Source: Bordetella parapertussis (GTDB lineage: Bacteria > Bacteroidota > Bacteroidia > Chitinophagales > Chitinophagaceae). Taken from it: a DNA stretch of 64,000 nt. Both the position numbers and the translations under genes were made by a program. Positions 40,404 through 50,077 of this stretch are shown piece after piece (position 1 is the stretch's first letter; the number at the start of each line of letters is the position of its first letter). Under the pieces are notes generated by a model. That model was given only the letters and a program-made list of their open reading frames with translations. It was not told the DNA's origin and made no database searches. Where the stretch lies: positions 62,001 to 126,000 of the forward strand of contig CALQJX020000001.1 in the NCBI GenBank assembly GCA_943331005.2, given 5' to 3'.

Positions 40404-43400
40404 TTATATGTGTTCGGTGTACATTCCGTCTTTCTTCTCATTACCGGCAATTACCTCGGCCGTGTTACGGATCCTTGACAGGTAGTTGATGTTTGGTAAT
40501 GTGTGGATGTGCTCGAGCACATAGAATGTACGCTCAACCTGCTCTTCTTTACGCAGTTTGTGTATGCTGCTCTCTTTGTCGTTCACGTTACCGAATGTGA
40601 TAGCGTCTGAAGGACAAGCCTGCTGACAAGCAGTCTTTACAGCACCATCTTTCAGCGGGTGGCCTTCTTTCTTAGCAGCCAGTTTGCCTTCCTGCAGACG
40701 CTGCACGCAGAATGAACATTTTTCCATCACGCCACGGCTACGAACTGTTACGTCAGGGTTCAGCACCATGCGTGTAAGATCGTCATTGATATCGTCGCGG
40801 CGGCCATCTTCAAACAGGTTGTCTTCGAAGCAGTCTGCACCGTTCCAATCCATCCAGTTGAAGTGACGTACTTTATAAGGACAGTTGTTTGCGCAATATT
40901 TAGTACCGATGCAACGGTTGTAAGCCATCTGGTTAAGACCTTCAGAGCTATGGTTGGTTGCAGATACCGGACATACGTTTTCGCAAGGAGCGTTATCGCA
41001 ATGCTGGCACAGCATAGGCTGGAATACTGTCTGGATAGTATCAGAATCATCCGGCATACCGCTGTAATAACGATCGATACGGATCCAGTGCATTTCGTGG
41101 CCTCTCAGTACATGGTATTTGCCCACTACAGAAACGTTGTTCTCAGCCATACAACCCACTACGCAGGCACCGCAACCGGTACATGTGTTCAGATCGATAG
41201 ACATACCCCACTTGATACCCTCGTTAGGGTGAACAGGATAGAGTGTACCGTTTGCACGGAAACCATCTTCCATTTCAGGTGTGGCAACTGCTTCGTGATG
41301 ACCGCCATGTTCTTTTTCCCATGGCACACCAGCGTAGTGACCTATTTCTTCGCCACGCACTTTCTGGAGTGCGTGCGGGTCTGTTTTAAACTCATCCAGT
41401 GTGAATTCATGCAGCACAGGACGGTTCTCATAGCTGTTATGCGTCTGCGTAATAGCTACTTCGTATTTTTCTTCTGTCTTAGCAACGGTTACTGCTGAGT
41501 GATACTCAACGTTAACGCCGTTGAAGGCAGTGAATGGATATGCATTCTTACCACCTTTTGTGGCATCGCTGGCAGCAGCACGGCCTACGTTCTTATCGCG
41601 ACCGAAACCTGTAGCAACCGCAACTACATCGTTGTGCATACCTGGCACAACTACTATTGGCAGACTGATGCTGTAACCGTTTGCACCTGTGATCTTAGCA
41701 ACACGTTTGTGGTAATCGACCTCAGAGAAACCTGTAAGCTCAGCATTCAGTGTTTTTGCACGTTTAGGAGAGACACACAGGTAGTTATCCCATGTAGCCC
41801 TTGTGATAGGATCGGGCATTTCCAGCAGCCATGGGTTATTACTCCATGCACCACCATGACCGATACCTACTTTCTGGTAAACAACGATTTCTACACCGCT
41901 TTCAGGTTTTTTAGCCTGAATAGCTGCAATAGCACCGGCAACATTACCTACATAAGCAGCGCCACCGTTCGGCATTTCGCCGGCTGGTTCTATAACACCA
42001 TCCTGCAGTGCCTGGTCAAAGTTAGCCTGACCGCTGAGGCGTGTAGTCCAGTAAAGTTTCCAGTAATCAGCGTAGGTCTGACCTGCGTCCATCCATGCCA
42101 TCAGTGAATCCTGGAAAGCACGTGTTTTGAACAGAGGAGAGATACCTGGCTGCTGAAGGCTGTAGTAGTTGGCTTTTGGCTCAGCGTCACCCCAATTCTC
42201 CAGGAAGTTATGATCTGGTATAATGTATTTACATTTCTGTGCAGTTTCGTCGAGACGCTCTGCGAAAGACACCGTGAGTGCCACTTTTGCAAGGGCAGCA
42301 GTGAATTTTTTACCATCCAGATAGTCGTAAACAGGGTTTACGCCGTGCATCATTATTGCACCTACCTGACCAGCTTCCATAGCAGCGATCATGTCTGCCA
42401 TATCTTTATCGATACCCTGTTTGTAGTTGCTGGTAGTATTCCAGTTCACAGTAGTACCGTTTGCACCAATTTTATCGTTGATGGCGTTGATAACGGTCTG
42501 AACGTTTACATCGTTGGTACCGCATACAACCATACCGTTTCCTTTTTTCAGGTCGGCAGCAGCTGCGCTCACCAGCTTGTTCAGCGCCGGGCTGGACAGT
42601 GATGGCTGAGTACCGTTTGCGACTGCATTGTAAAGTGCGGTAGCAACCATACCCATTTCAGAAGGACGGCATGTAGCACGCTCATCGGCAGCAGCACCGG
42701 AGATGGTGTGTATCGCTTCTACCTGATAGTGCTTGGAAAGTTTTGCATTTTTCGCGCTGATCTTGCGGCCTGCAGCATATCCTTTAGAGAATTCTACCGG
42801 AGACAACCAGGTGCCGAGGAAATCGGCATCGAGGCTCACAATTGTAGCAGCTTTGTCGAAATGGAATGTAGGCAATGTACGCTTGCCGTAGCATGCTTCA
42901 TTGGCCTGCAGCATTCCTGAGTAAGATATCGCATCATACACCACATGTTTAACAGTAGGGTATTTTGCGAGGAACTGAGTAACTACTTCTTTAGTAGAAG
43001 GGCTCATCATAGAACCGGTAACGAGGTAACCCGTTTTGCCGGCAAGGCCTTCTTTCACTATACGATCAATGGCTTCGAAAGTAGCTTCTTTACCATCAGC
43101 CATCGGATGCCTGAGGCGAGCCTTATCGTAGAGGCCGAGTACAGATGCCTGTACCCTTGCAGATGTACCACCTTTAGTGATAGATGACATCTCATTACCT
43201 TCTACTTTTATCGGGCGACCTTCCCTTGTTTTGATAACGATAGCACAGTATTCACCACCATCTACAAATGTAGAAGCATAATAGTTGGGAACACCTGGTG
43301 TGATATCTTCAGGTTTGATAGCGTATGGTATTGCTTTACGTACCGGCATTTCGCAGCTCGATACGATAGTTGCAGCCAATGTGCTGAAACCCAGGAACTT

Positions 43401-43550
43401 CAGGAAGTCCCTGCGGGGTGTAGTAGACCCGAACACACTATCGCTCAAGTCGAATGGCAATTCTTCCTTAAACTCATTGTCTGCCACTTCAGTTTTGTTA
43501 GTGACATTGCTGAGATCCTGCAGGTCCGACCAATATTGTTTTTGACTCAT
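40404..43550 (-). CDS. actB: Alternative Complex III subunit ActB (Fe-S and molybdopterin-like domains)
   Basis: A 1,048-residue fusion. R46-R47 in TTPRRDFLKFLG is a Tat-type signal region. Residues ~60-750 resemble the molybdopterin oxidoreductase fold, but the fold lacks cofactor in known ActB (family knowledge). The C-terminal ferredoxin-like region carries four [Fe-S] motifs: CTGCGACVVGC, CQHCDNAPCENVCP, CIGTKYCANNCP and CSFCVQR...CQQACP. It would relay electrons from the quinol site to the haem subunits. It is 153 bp behind actA. Confidence 0.94.
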   Translation of the reverse strand: MSQKQYWSDLQDLSNVTNKTEVADNEFKEELPFDLSDSVFGSTTPRRDFLKFLGFSTLAATIVSSCEMPVRKAIPYAIKPEDITPGVPNYYASTFVDGGEYCAIVIKTREGRPIKVEGNEMSSITKGGTSARVQASVLGLYDKARLRHPMADGKEATFEAIDRIVKEGLAGKTGYLVTGSMMSPSTKEVVTQFLAKYPTVKHVVYDAISYSGMLQANEACYGKRTLPTFHFDKAATIVSLDADFLGTWLSPVEFSKGYAAGRKISAKNAKLSKHYQVEAIHTISGAAADERATCRPSEMGMVATALYNAVANGTQPSLSSPALNKLVSAAAADLKKGNGMVVCGTNDVNVQTVINAINDKIGANGTTVNWNTTSNYKQGIDKDMADMIAAMEAGQVGAIMMHGVNPVYDYLDGKKFTAALAKVALTVSFAERLDETAQKCKYIIPDHNFLENWGDAEPKANYYSLQQPGISPLFKTRAFQDSLMAWMDAGQTYADYWKLYWTTRLSGQANFDQALQDGVIEPAGEMPNGGAAYVGNVAGAIAAIQAKKPESGVEIVVYQKVGIGHGGAWSNNPWLLEMPDPITRATWDNYLCVSPKRAKTLNAELTGFSEVDYHKRVAKITGANGYSISLPIVVVPGMHNDVVAVATGFGRDKNVGRAAASDATKGGKNAYPFTAFNGVNVEYHSAVTVAKTEEKYEVAITQTHNSYENRPVLHEFTLDEFKTDPHALQKVRGEEIGHYAGVPWEKEHGGHHEAVATPEMEDGFRANGTLYPVHPNEGIKWGMSIDLNTCTGCGACVVGCMAENNVSVVGKYHVLRGHEMHWIRIDRYYSGMPDDSDTIQTVFQPMLCQHCDNAPCENVCPVSATNHSSEGLNQMAYNRCIGTKYCANNCPYKVRHFNWMDWNGADCFEDNLFEDGRRDDINDDLTRMVLNPDVTVRSRGVMEKCSFCVQRLQEGKLAAKKEGHPLKDGAVKTACQQACPSDAITFGNVNDKESSIHKLRKEEQVERTFYVLEHIHTLPNINYLSRIRNTAEVIAGNEKKDGMYTEHI

Positions 43551-43688
43551 ATTGTAAGTTCATTTTTCAGTAGAAAGTACGCACCAGATAGCTTTTCAGT
43601 ACTGATCTCCTTTCACTAAATTGTTTTTTATTCAAAAAACTTATTTCGTTCACTTTTTAAATTGCTGCCCCGAGAGGCAAGGCCGGTT

Positions 43689-44954
43689 CTAGTAGTGACA
43701 TTTCTGACACTCCAGACCACCCAGATCGGCTTCGGTCACTTTCGTGCGTTTGCCTGATTTCAGTTCTTCATGGTATTTGGTGAAGATGCTGTAGTAGTTG
43801 TTGTTGGTGAACTGTACCTCTGTCTGACGGTGACAGTTGATACACCAGCCCATAGACAGTGGAGCGAATTGGAATACTTCGTCCATTTCTTCTATGTTGC
43901 CATGACACTGCTGGCACTGTACTTTACCCACTTTCACGTGCTGTGCGTGGTTGAAGTAAACGTGGTCTGGCAAGTTGTGTATCTTAACCCACTGTATAGG
44001 AGTAGCGAGGATGTTGCCATTCGCATCGCGGTTGTAATCTTTTTTAGCAGGATCCCAGCCGGCATACTTGTAAAGCAGCTGGATCTGTTCTGTACCGTTG
44101 ATGGTCTTACCTTCAGCAGTTTTCAGCGGATGTTCTGCTTCGCCGGTATATTCTTTGATCTGTTTGTGACAGTTCATACATACGTTAGAAGAAGGAATCA
44201 TAGCCTGACGGCTCTTCTCAGCACCTGCGTGACAGTAAAGACAGTTGATCTGGTTGATACCTGCGTGTACTTTATGCGAGTAGTAGAGTGGCTGCAGAGG
44301 CTGATAGTTCTGCTGACGACCTTCGTTCACTGCGCCGTTCACCAGCCAGTAACCTGCCAGTATGAACAGAATGATTGCAGTTACTGCGATCATCAGTTTG
44401 CTGCGATACAGCGGAATTTCTTTTTCGTTAGGGATGTCCTGCTTTTCATTAGCTGCACGACGCAGGCTGTTGTTAGCGCGCCACAGTATGATAACCAGCA
44501 GCAGCATAGACAATGTGATCACTGTATACAACCAGCCATTGCTCTCTGCAGTTTCCTGACCTGCAGCAGCACCAGCGCCTGCAGCAGGAGCAGCAGCCGG
44601 AGCTTTGTACTCGTTCGCATATTGCAGTATCGCATCTATTTCCTCGTTAGTGAGGTTAGGGAACGCAGTCATCTGCGTTTTGTTGTACTTGTTGTAGATA
44701 TCAACAGCTGTTTTATCGCCGGCAGCGATCAAGGCAGCGGAGTTGTGTACCCACTTGTATCCCCATTCCTTATTCGGGAATGTCTTATCGATGTTCTGCA
44801 GTGCCGGCCCCGTAGATTCCTTGATAGGATTGTGGCACGACGCACAGTTAGACATGAATAGCGCCTTCCCGTCCGGGGCAGCTATAGCAGGAACGTTGCA
44901 TAGGAGCAGTACTACAAAAAACGACAGTACGCTACGGAAGCATATTCTGAACAT
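43689..44954 (-). CDS. actA: Alternative Complex III subunit ActA, six CXXCH haem sites
   Basis: A 421-residue cytochrome, start ATG 44954 with a signal peptide (MFRICFRSVLSFFVVLLLCNVPAIA); the frame from 44975 uses GTG. One CASCH site lies in an N-terminal monohaem domain. After an Ala-rich linker and two membrane segments come five more: CLYCH, CMNCH, CQQCH, CINCH and CQKCH. This gives six haem c sites, a pentahaem core plus an N-terminal extra. It is the first gene of the act-cox operon, 66 nt behind a -7 box. Confidence 0.93.
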   Translation of the reverse strand: MFRICFRSVLSFFVVLLLCNVPAIAAPDGKALFMSNCASCHNPIKESTGPALQNIDKTFPNKEWGYKWVHNSAALIAAGDKTAVDIYNKYNKTQMTAFPNLTNEEIDAILQYANEYKAPAAAPAAGAGAAAGQETAESNGWLYTVITLSMLLLVIILWRANNSLRRAANEKQDIPNEKEIPLYRSKLMIAVTAIILFILAGYWLVNGAVNEGRQQNYQPLQPLYYSHKVHAGINQINCLYCHAGAEKSRQAMIPSSNVCMNCHKQIKEYTGEAEHPLKTAEGKTINGTEQIQLLYKYAGWDPAKKDYNRDANGNILATPIQWVKIHNLPDHVYFNHAQHVKVGKVQCQQCHGNIEEMDEVFQFAPLSMGWCINCHRQTEVQFTNNNYYSIFTKYHEELKSGKRTKVTEADLGGLECQKCHY

Positions 44955-45310
44955 TGGCTTTATTGATTCTGGCACTGGAATAAATATTGAAAATTAACTT
45001 TCCTTTGTATAAAAGCGAGGCAAAACTACAACACAATCTGCAATAATAATACACATTTTTGAAAAAATGTTTTTCAATACTGGCGCGGGTTTCAGCCCCT
45101 TTTTTGTTATGAATTATTTTCTAATGTCATTTTTATGTCAGGAAAAATACCCCCAGCAATTCCACTTTTTTCTCTTCTCTTACTTTCGGGTTATTCACAC
45201 CAATGCTAACAAATTGTAGTGTTTTATTCCCTTTTTTAGAAAAAATTTTCCCGAAACTACAAAAAAAGACAATTCCTCAAAAACGATTTTAGCTTTTTTC
45301 TGAGACCAAA
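44955..45310. other. AT-rich gap with act operon promoter
   Basis: About 355 bp with a very AT-rich stretch and poly-T/poly-A runs. It contains a TAGTTTTG -7 box at 45021-45028 (minus strand). No gene or clear hairpin terminator was seen. Confidence 0.6.
45021..45028 (-). promoter_or_regulatory. -7 element (TAGTTTTG) of the act-cox operon
   Basis: An exact TAnnTTTG match on the minus strand, 66 nt before the actA ATG, giving a leader of about 60 nt. No clear -33 box at the expected spacing. Confidence 0.5.
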
Positions 45311-46099
45311 TCAGATACTACCTGTTCTGCCCCCATCTACCGGTATAGAGGTCCCGTTTACATATGCAGCTGCCGGCGATGCCAGAAAAGCTACTACAGC
45401 CGCAATTTCCTCGGGTTTGCCAAAGCGACCTGCAGGTATCTCTGCCATCATCTCATGTGCCACTTCTTCCTCACTTTTTCCCGTTTTGGCTGATTTATTG
45501 CCCAGAATAGTAGAAAGACGTTCTGTAGAAGTGGCGCCGGGCAGCACATTGTTCACCGTTATGCCGAAACGGCCCAGTTCATTGGCCATGGTCTTGGCCC
45601 ATGATGCCACTGCACCGCGAATGGTGTTAGAAACGCCCAGTCCCGTCAGTGGTATCTTCACCGATGTGGATATGATATTGATGATGCGGCCATACCCTTC
45701 TGCCTTCATGCCCTCTGCTGCCAGCCCTGACAGTATATGATTGCAGATAAGGTGCTGATTGAAGGCATTCAGAAATTCGTCGGTGCGCGCCTGAGTTATG
45801 GGGCCTCCTGCGGGGCCTCCGGTATTGTTTACCAGTATATGCACCTTGTTACCAGCCACAAATGCGGCCACTGCAGTGCGTAGCCCTTCGGCATTGCTGT
45901 AATCTGCTACAACATAGGTGTGTTGCTGCCCCTTGCTGCTGTCCAGTGACTTTACCGCTTCTTTCAGCTTATCCTCATTGCGCGATACCAGTACACAACG
46001 TGCGCCCATTGCTGCCATGGCCTGCGCAGATGCCAGCCCTATGCCCTGTGTACTGCCGCCTATAAGCGCGGTCTTGCCTGTAAGATCTGTAGATAACAT
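45311..46099 (-). CDS. Short-chain dehydrogenase/reductase
   Basis: A 262-residue Rossmann-fold oxidoreductase. Seen: ALIGGSTQGIGLASA (NAD(P)-binding TGxxxGIG variant), VNNTGGPAGG, and C-terminal VDGGRTGSI. The catalytic Tyr/Lys pair is not typical: where YxxxK is expected the sequence reads GVSNTIRGAVASWAKTMANELG. This suggests the 'SDR-like' 3-oxoacyl reductase type with altered active site. Start ATG 46099 is fixed by a TATTTTTG box 4 nt upstream; the 44 extra residues from 46231 are spurious. Substrate unknown. Confidence 0.88.
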   Translation of the reverse strand: MLSTDLTGKTALIGGSTQGIGLASAQAMAAMGARCVLVSRNEDKLKEAVKSLDSSKGQQHTYVVADYSNAEGLRTAVAAFVAGNKVHILVNNTGGPAGGPITQARTDEFLNAFNQHLICNHILSGLAAEGMKAEGYGRIINIISTSVKIPLTGLGVSNTIRGAVASWAKTMANELGRFGITVNNVLPGATSTERLSTILGNKSAKTGKSEEEVAHEMMAEIPAGRFGKPEEIAAVVAFLASPAAAYVNGTSIPVDGGRTGSI

Positions 46100-46103
46100 T
46101 TGC

Positions 46104-46111
46104 CAAAAATA
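46104..46111 (-). promoter_or_regulatory. -7 element (TATTTTTG) 4 nt before the SDR gene
   Basis: An exact TAnnTTTG match on the minus strand, separated from ATG 46099 by GCAA. The layout is the same as for pdxJ and the Spx-like gene and implies a leaderless transcript. Confidence 0.55.
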
Positions 46112-46174
46112 GCGCACCGCCCTCACTTTTTGCATGCCGTTGCAAAAGTTTTGAGTACTGTTGCCGGACCGACC

Positions 46175-46206
46175 TAAAAAGAAAATGCCCCGCCGCACAG
46201 CAGGGC
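46175..46206 (-). terminator. Terminator after the small membrane protein gene
   Basis: On the minus strand GCCCTGC pairs with GCGGGGC (one G-U) around a 6-nt loop, followed by TTTTCTTTTT. It lies about 118 bp after the stop of the gene at 46324. Confidence 0.65.
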
Positions 46207-46323
46207 AATCTTCTTTGTTTACACAAAACACACTACTTCACATCATTATGACCTTAGGGTTTACAGGTCACTAACACACACTATATTTCTTTCTTCTGCT
46301 TACGGTCATTTTACCTCAACTCC

Positions 46324-46782
46324 TTATCCCATCTGCTTTACGTAGTCGCGTATTTTGCGCACATAATCGAAATAACCTCTTTCCATACGCACCCAGAAAA
46401 TACTGAACACTACCAGGTTTATGCCCATCAGTACGTATATCTCTTGTCTTTCGCGGCCTACCACCCAAAGTATAGAAGAAGCAATGACCAGAAAGCCGCA
46501 GAACAGCATTATAAGCTGAGGGCCACCAAGATCCAGCTTCCTTATTTTGGAGGTGATCACCACTTCTGTGGCATTACCCTGTTCGCGTAGTTCCACATCG
46601 GTAATAGGCAATGTTTTGATGTCCTGTTCAGATTCTGCATGGGGTACTATCTTCAATTTTTGTCCGCGTTCATACACTTCGAAATCGAGATCGTGGATCT
46701 TTAAATGGTTACCAACAAGGCGACTTTTGAAATCTTCTTTGGATATCCGGGAGAGATACCTTTGTGTTCTTGTGAAAAACAT
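46324..46782 (-). CDS. Uncharacterised protein with two membrane segments
   Basis: A 152-residue protein, start ATG 46782 (MFFTRTQRYLSRISKEDF). Residues ~1-88 form a soluble domain with a beta-rich pattern (NHLKIHDLDFEVYERGQKLKIVPHAE); two membrane segments follow (about LIMLFCGFLVIASSILWVV and IYVLMGINLVVFSIFWV), with a basic C-terminal tail. I do not recognise a family. The longer frame to 46893 adds residues of unlikely composition. It stands alone, with a terminator downstream. Confidence 0.65.
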   Translation of the reverse strand: MFFTRTQRYLSRISKEDFKSRLVGNHLKIHDLDFEVYERGQKLKIVPHAESEQDIKTLPITDVELREQGNATEVVITSKIRKLDLGGPQLIMLFCGFLVIASSILWVVGRERQEIYVLMGINLVVFSIFWVRMERGYFDYVRKIRDYVKQMG

Positions 46783-47174
46783 GGCAGATGTTTTTAAGGG
46801 TGAACAATAAACAACATCAGTACGCTGATCAGACTTGCCGGAACCGGGAGTTTTTGTTTCTGCGCTGTATAGCTCCAGACCCTGTACCATCAAAGATCGC
46901 GTAAGGTCTGCATCTATGCAGCATGAAAAAGAACTGGCGGGCCGAATGTGTGTTAGCTGAACATCGTCCGTTACTTATATAGACGCATAAACTGTGCCAG
47001 AAGTTAGTTTTCAGAAAAAATTTTACAAACTTTTTTTACGGAAGCTGCTGCAGGTTTTTTACAGAGCCATGTTTTATCATCACAAATACTGACACCCACT
47101 TTTCCCTGCTATTGCTGTGCAGAAAAAAGCGGCTGCAACATGGTTGCAGCCGCTCGTAAATATTTTTGCTGTCG
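46783..47174. other. Gap without a supported gene
   Basis: About 390 bp. The only feature supported is the strong terminator at 47123-47154 of the upstream minus-strand gene; poly-T and poly-A runs occur around 47010-47060. A 19-codon plus-strand frame near 46924 is too short to call. Confidence 0.55.
47123..47154 (-). terminator. Terminator after the anchor-L protein gene
   Basis: A perfect 12-bp stem AGCGGCTGCAAC/GTTGCAGCCGCT with a 3-nt loop is followed on the minus strand by a T-run, 20 bp after the stop at 47175. Confidence 0.92.
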
Positions 47175-49874
47175 TTATCTTATCAGCGTCACATTGCCTT
47201 TGTACACCTGATCTATCTGTCCGGGTTTGGCCAATATCACAGAGTAGTTATATACACCCATATCTGCAGGTTCGCCTTTGTAAGTGCCATCCCAGCCTTG
47301 CGCATCGCCGGTTTTGTAGTCATACACTACTTCGCCCCAGCGGTTATAAACTTTGAAGTCTACAATGCGCTGGTATTTCAGCCCTCTCACCCTGAACAGA
47401 TCATTCAGTCCGTCGCCATTGGGGGTAAAGGCTGTAGGTATGTGTTCATTCATACCCTGCTCTACTTCTATGGTCACAGTAGCAGAGTCGCGGCAGCCCC
47501 ATTGGTTCATAGCATATACCTTGTAGGTTGTTGTAGAGTCCATTGGTTTTGCCGTAGGGTTGTTGATGTTGGGATTATTCAGCGTACCGTCGTTGGGTAT
47601 CCAGGTATAGAGCAAAGGATCTGTACTCTGCTGTATAGCATTCAGCTGTATCTCTTCGCCATAGTTGATCTTAGAGTTACCCGGACTCAGTATTATTTTC
47701 ACCGGAGGCGCAACAATAATTTTGATCTTATCGGTATCAGAGCAGCCTAGTCCGCTGGTCACACTCAACTGATAGTTGTAGGTGCCCGGCACCTGCGAGA
47801 AGAAGGCCGGAGAAAGTGTAGCACCACCAAACAGATAGGGATCTGCTGGCAGCCACTGGAAGGTGAATGGAGAGTCTTTGGGTGTTACCAGTACCTGCAG
47901 CGGCATAGGCATACCAAGACACACTATTGTATCGCTTGTCAGTATGTCTACCCTTGGGTTCTGTATGCTGAAAGATACAGAATGCTGTATGTCAGGACAG
48001 TTGGGGTATGATGCTGTAAGCGTGTATTTGCTGGTACCCGGAGGGGTGATGATCGGATCCATGATATCAGGATCTGACACACCAATGGTAGGGATCCATT
48101 TGTAACTGAATTCGGTATCGGCAAGAATCCTGATAGGGTAGCTGGACATGTGTTTGTAACAGATGCCTGTATCCAGATTGAAGATCTGGAAATCGTTGGG
48201 CAGCACATGCAGCAGAAAGCTGGTATCGCTGCTGCAACCCGGCACAGGCGCACTCACGGTTACTGTCTGTATCCTGTCTATACTGTCCAATGGTGTGAAC
48301 ACCGGATCGGCAATTACAGCACTGCTCAGGTAAGCGGTAGGCGTCCACGAATAGCTGTACGGAATACCCGTAGGGAAGGCCGTTACTCCCAGCTGGACAC
48401 TAGTGCCCTGACAAGTGATCTGCACCGGTGGCCCTGCATTGAGTAGAGGCCGCTCGTACACCCTTATCTTCAACACATCTTTCGACGGCTGGCAACCGGC
48501 AGAGGGGTACACTCCGGATAGCGTATAAGTGGTAGTAACGGTAGGCGTAGCAATGGGATTGAGGACTGTGCTGCTCGATAGTGTTGCAGCCGGTGTCCAG
48601 GTATAGTTGAGCGATGAATCACCGCTTGCATTGATGCTTACATACTGACCCAGACATATAGCTGTGTCAGCAGTATTTATCTTCACGTAAAAAGAATCTA
48701 TGATGGTCATTACAGCGCTATCCAGCACTACAGGCAGGCCTCCACATGTATAGGGAGCCAGTATCAGTATTTTCACTGTTTTAGGTCCTGTAGGGATAAC
48801 AGGAAGACCTGTGATGAGTACTGTTTCGTCAGAATCTGAAGCTGGAATCACTACACTATCCGGTATGTAGGTATAGTCTGTACCATTTACCGCAGTGCCC
48901 GATATCACAAAACGAATGGTAAGCGGATTTATGAGGCTGCCACCACGTTTGAAGATGAACTTACCAGGCAAACAACCCCTTACACAGAACTGAGAACCAC
49001 TGGCAGTATCGCCCGGATGCATACCCACCGGGTTCACGCTGAGAGAGGTAGAAGTGAGACTACCTGCTTTCAGAAACACTCCCGAATCGTACACACCATC
49101 TGCTATGTCCGACACACCCAGTTTCAGATGGTAGGTATCGCATGGGGTTACCGCAGCAATAGCGGTAAGTTTCTTAGTAATGCCGTTATAGGTTATTACG
49201 GTTCCTGCACTGTTGTTGGTGTAATAAATACAGAACGGAGAGCCGGGCCCCATGGCAGTACAGGTAGAAAGCGGATAACCCGGAGACGGGCCACAGTTGA
49301 TACTATTGATACAAACCGGAATGGTAGTACCCGGCACCAGTGCTATATTGGTAGGCGTTGCAAAACCGGGACCGGATATGATGAAACCAAAAGGATCGTT
49401 GAACGGAGAGCAGGTGAAACCACCATACTCTTCAGAGCCAAAAACATAATCGAACTTCACCGTATCGCCTACCGGACGGAAATTGAATTCGAAGAAACAG
49501 GCGTTAAAACTGGTGCCGCCCGTAAGCGTACCCAGCCATGCTGCACCCGGCATACCGTTGTCCCACGAGGCAAATGCACTGCCCGGGCCATTGGCACCTG
49601 TACCTGCAGGGCCTGTACGCACCCTGCCCGACGACAGCACAACGCCGCTGTCAAATATCTCGGGGAAAGATGGCGTGACTATAAAAACACCTTTTGATGA
49701 GTCGTGACATGTGGCAGTAGCACCAAAACCTATAACACCGGGACCCAGCAACTTGTTCATAAGCGTAGTTGCAGTAACCCCACTGGCAGTAACCGTCATC
49801 TGTGCAGAAACCGTCCCCGCACTTCCCAGTACGACGATCAGCAAAAGCATCAATGGAAGGAGTGTTTTTTTCAT
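47175..49874 (-). CDS. Choice-of-anchor L protein with gliding-type (T9SS type B) C terminus
   Basis: An 899-residue exported protein. Signal peptide (ending GTVSAQ); choice-of-anchor L domain (about 25-270) with VTATTLMNKLLGPGV, FDYVFGSEEYGGF, NDPFGFIISGPG and LGVSDIADGVYDSGVFL; a Calx-beta-like stretch (about 275-375); several PKD/Ig-like modules with paired Cys; and the gliding-motility-associated C-terminal domain (IPTAFTPNGDGLNDLFRV...VYNRWGEVVYD...GWDGTYKGEP). That last domain is the type B T9SS sorting signal. A surface or secreted adhesin or filament component is likely. Confidence 0.92.
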   Translation of the reverse strand: MKKTLLPLMLLLIVVLGSAGTVSAQMTVTASGVTATTLMNKLLGPGVIGFGATATCHDSSKGVFIVTPSFPEIFDSGVVLSSGRVRTGPAGTGANGPGSAFASWDNGMPGAAWLGTLTGGTSFNACFFEFNFRPVGDTVKFDYVFGSEEYGGFTCSPFNDPFGFIISGPGFATPTNIALVPGTTIPVCINSINCGPSPGYPLSTCTAMGPGSPFCIYYTNNSAGTVITYNGITKKLTAIAAVTPCDTYHLKLGVSDIADGVYDSGVFLKAGSLTSTSLSVNPVGMHPGDTASGSQFCVRGCLPGKFIFKRGGSLINPLTIRFVISGTAVNGTDYTYIPDSVVIPASDSDETVLITGLPVIPTGPKTVKILILAPYTCGGLPVVLDSAVMTIIDSFYVKINTADTAICLGQYVSINASGDSSLNYTWTPAATLSSSTVLNPIATPTVTTTYTLSGVYPSAGCQPSKDVLKIRVYERPLLNAGPPVQITCQGTSVQLGVTAFPTGIPYSYSWTPTAYLSSAVIADPVFTPLDSIDRIQTVTVSAPVPGCSSDTSFLLHVLPNDFQIFNLDTGICYKHMSSYPIRILADTEFSYKWIPTIGVSDPDIMDPIITPPGTSKYTLTASYPNCPDIQHSVSFSIQNPRVDILTSDTIVCLGMPMPLQVLVTPKDSPFTFQWLPADPYLFGGATLSPAFFSQVPGTYNYQLSVTSGLGCSDTDKIKIIVAPPVKIILSPGNSKINYGEEIQLNAIQQSTDPLLYTWIPNDGTLNNPNINNPTAKPMDSTTTYKVYAMNQWGCRDSATVTIEVEQGMNEHIPTAFTPNGDGLNDLFRVRGLKYQRIVDFKVYNRWGEVVYDYKTGDAQGWDGTYKGEPADMGVYNYSVILAKPGQIDQVYKGNVTLIR

Positions 49875-50077
49875 GCTCAGTGTTTTTATTAACTTCAGGA
49901 CAGGATGTAGCGGTATTTTGTAATCGAAAGGTAATACTAATTACAACAAATTTTTTTGACTATATCTCTATAAAGATCGTCTATATTGATAAACAGTTGA
50001 TAAATAAGACAATATCATTCATATTAATTTTTTTGTAAAAGGAATTTGTTTTTACCTTTCGTCTTTACTTTGCAACT

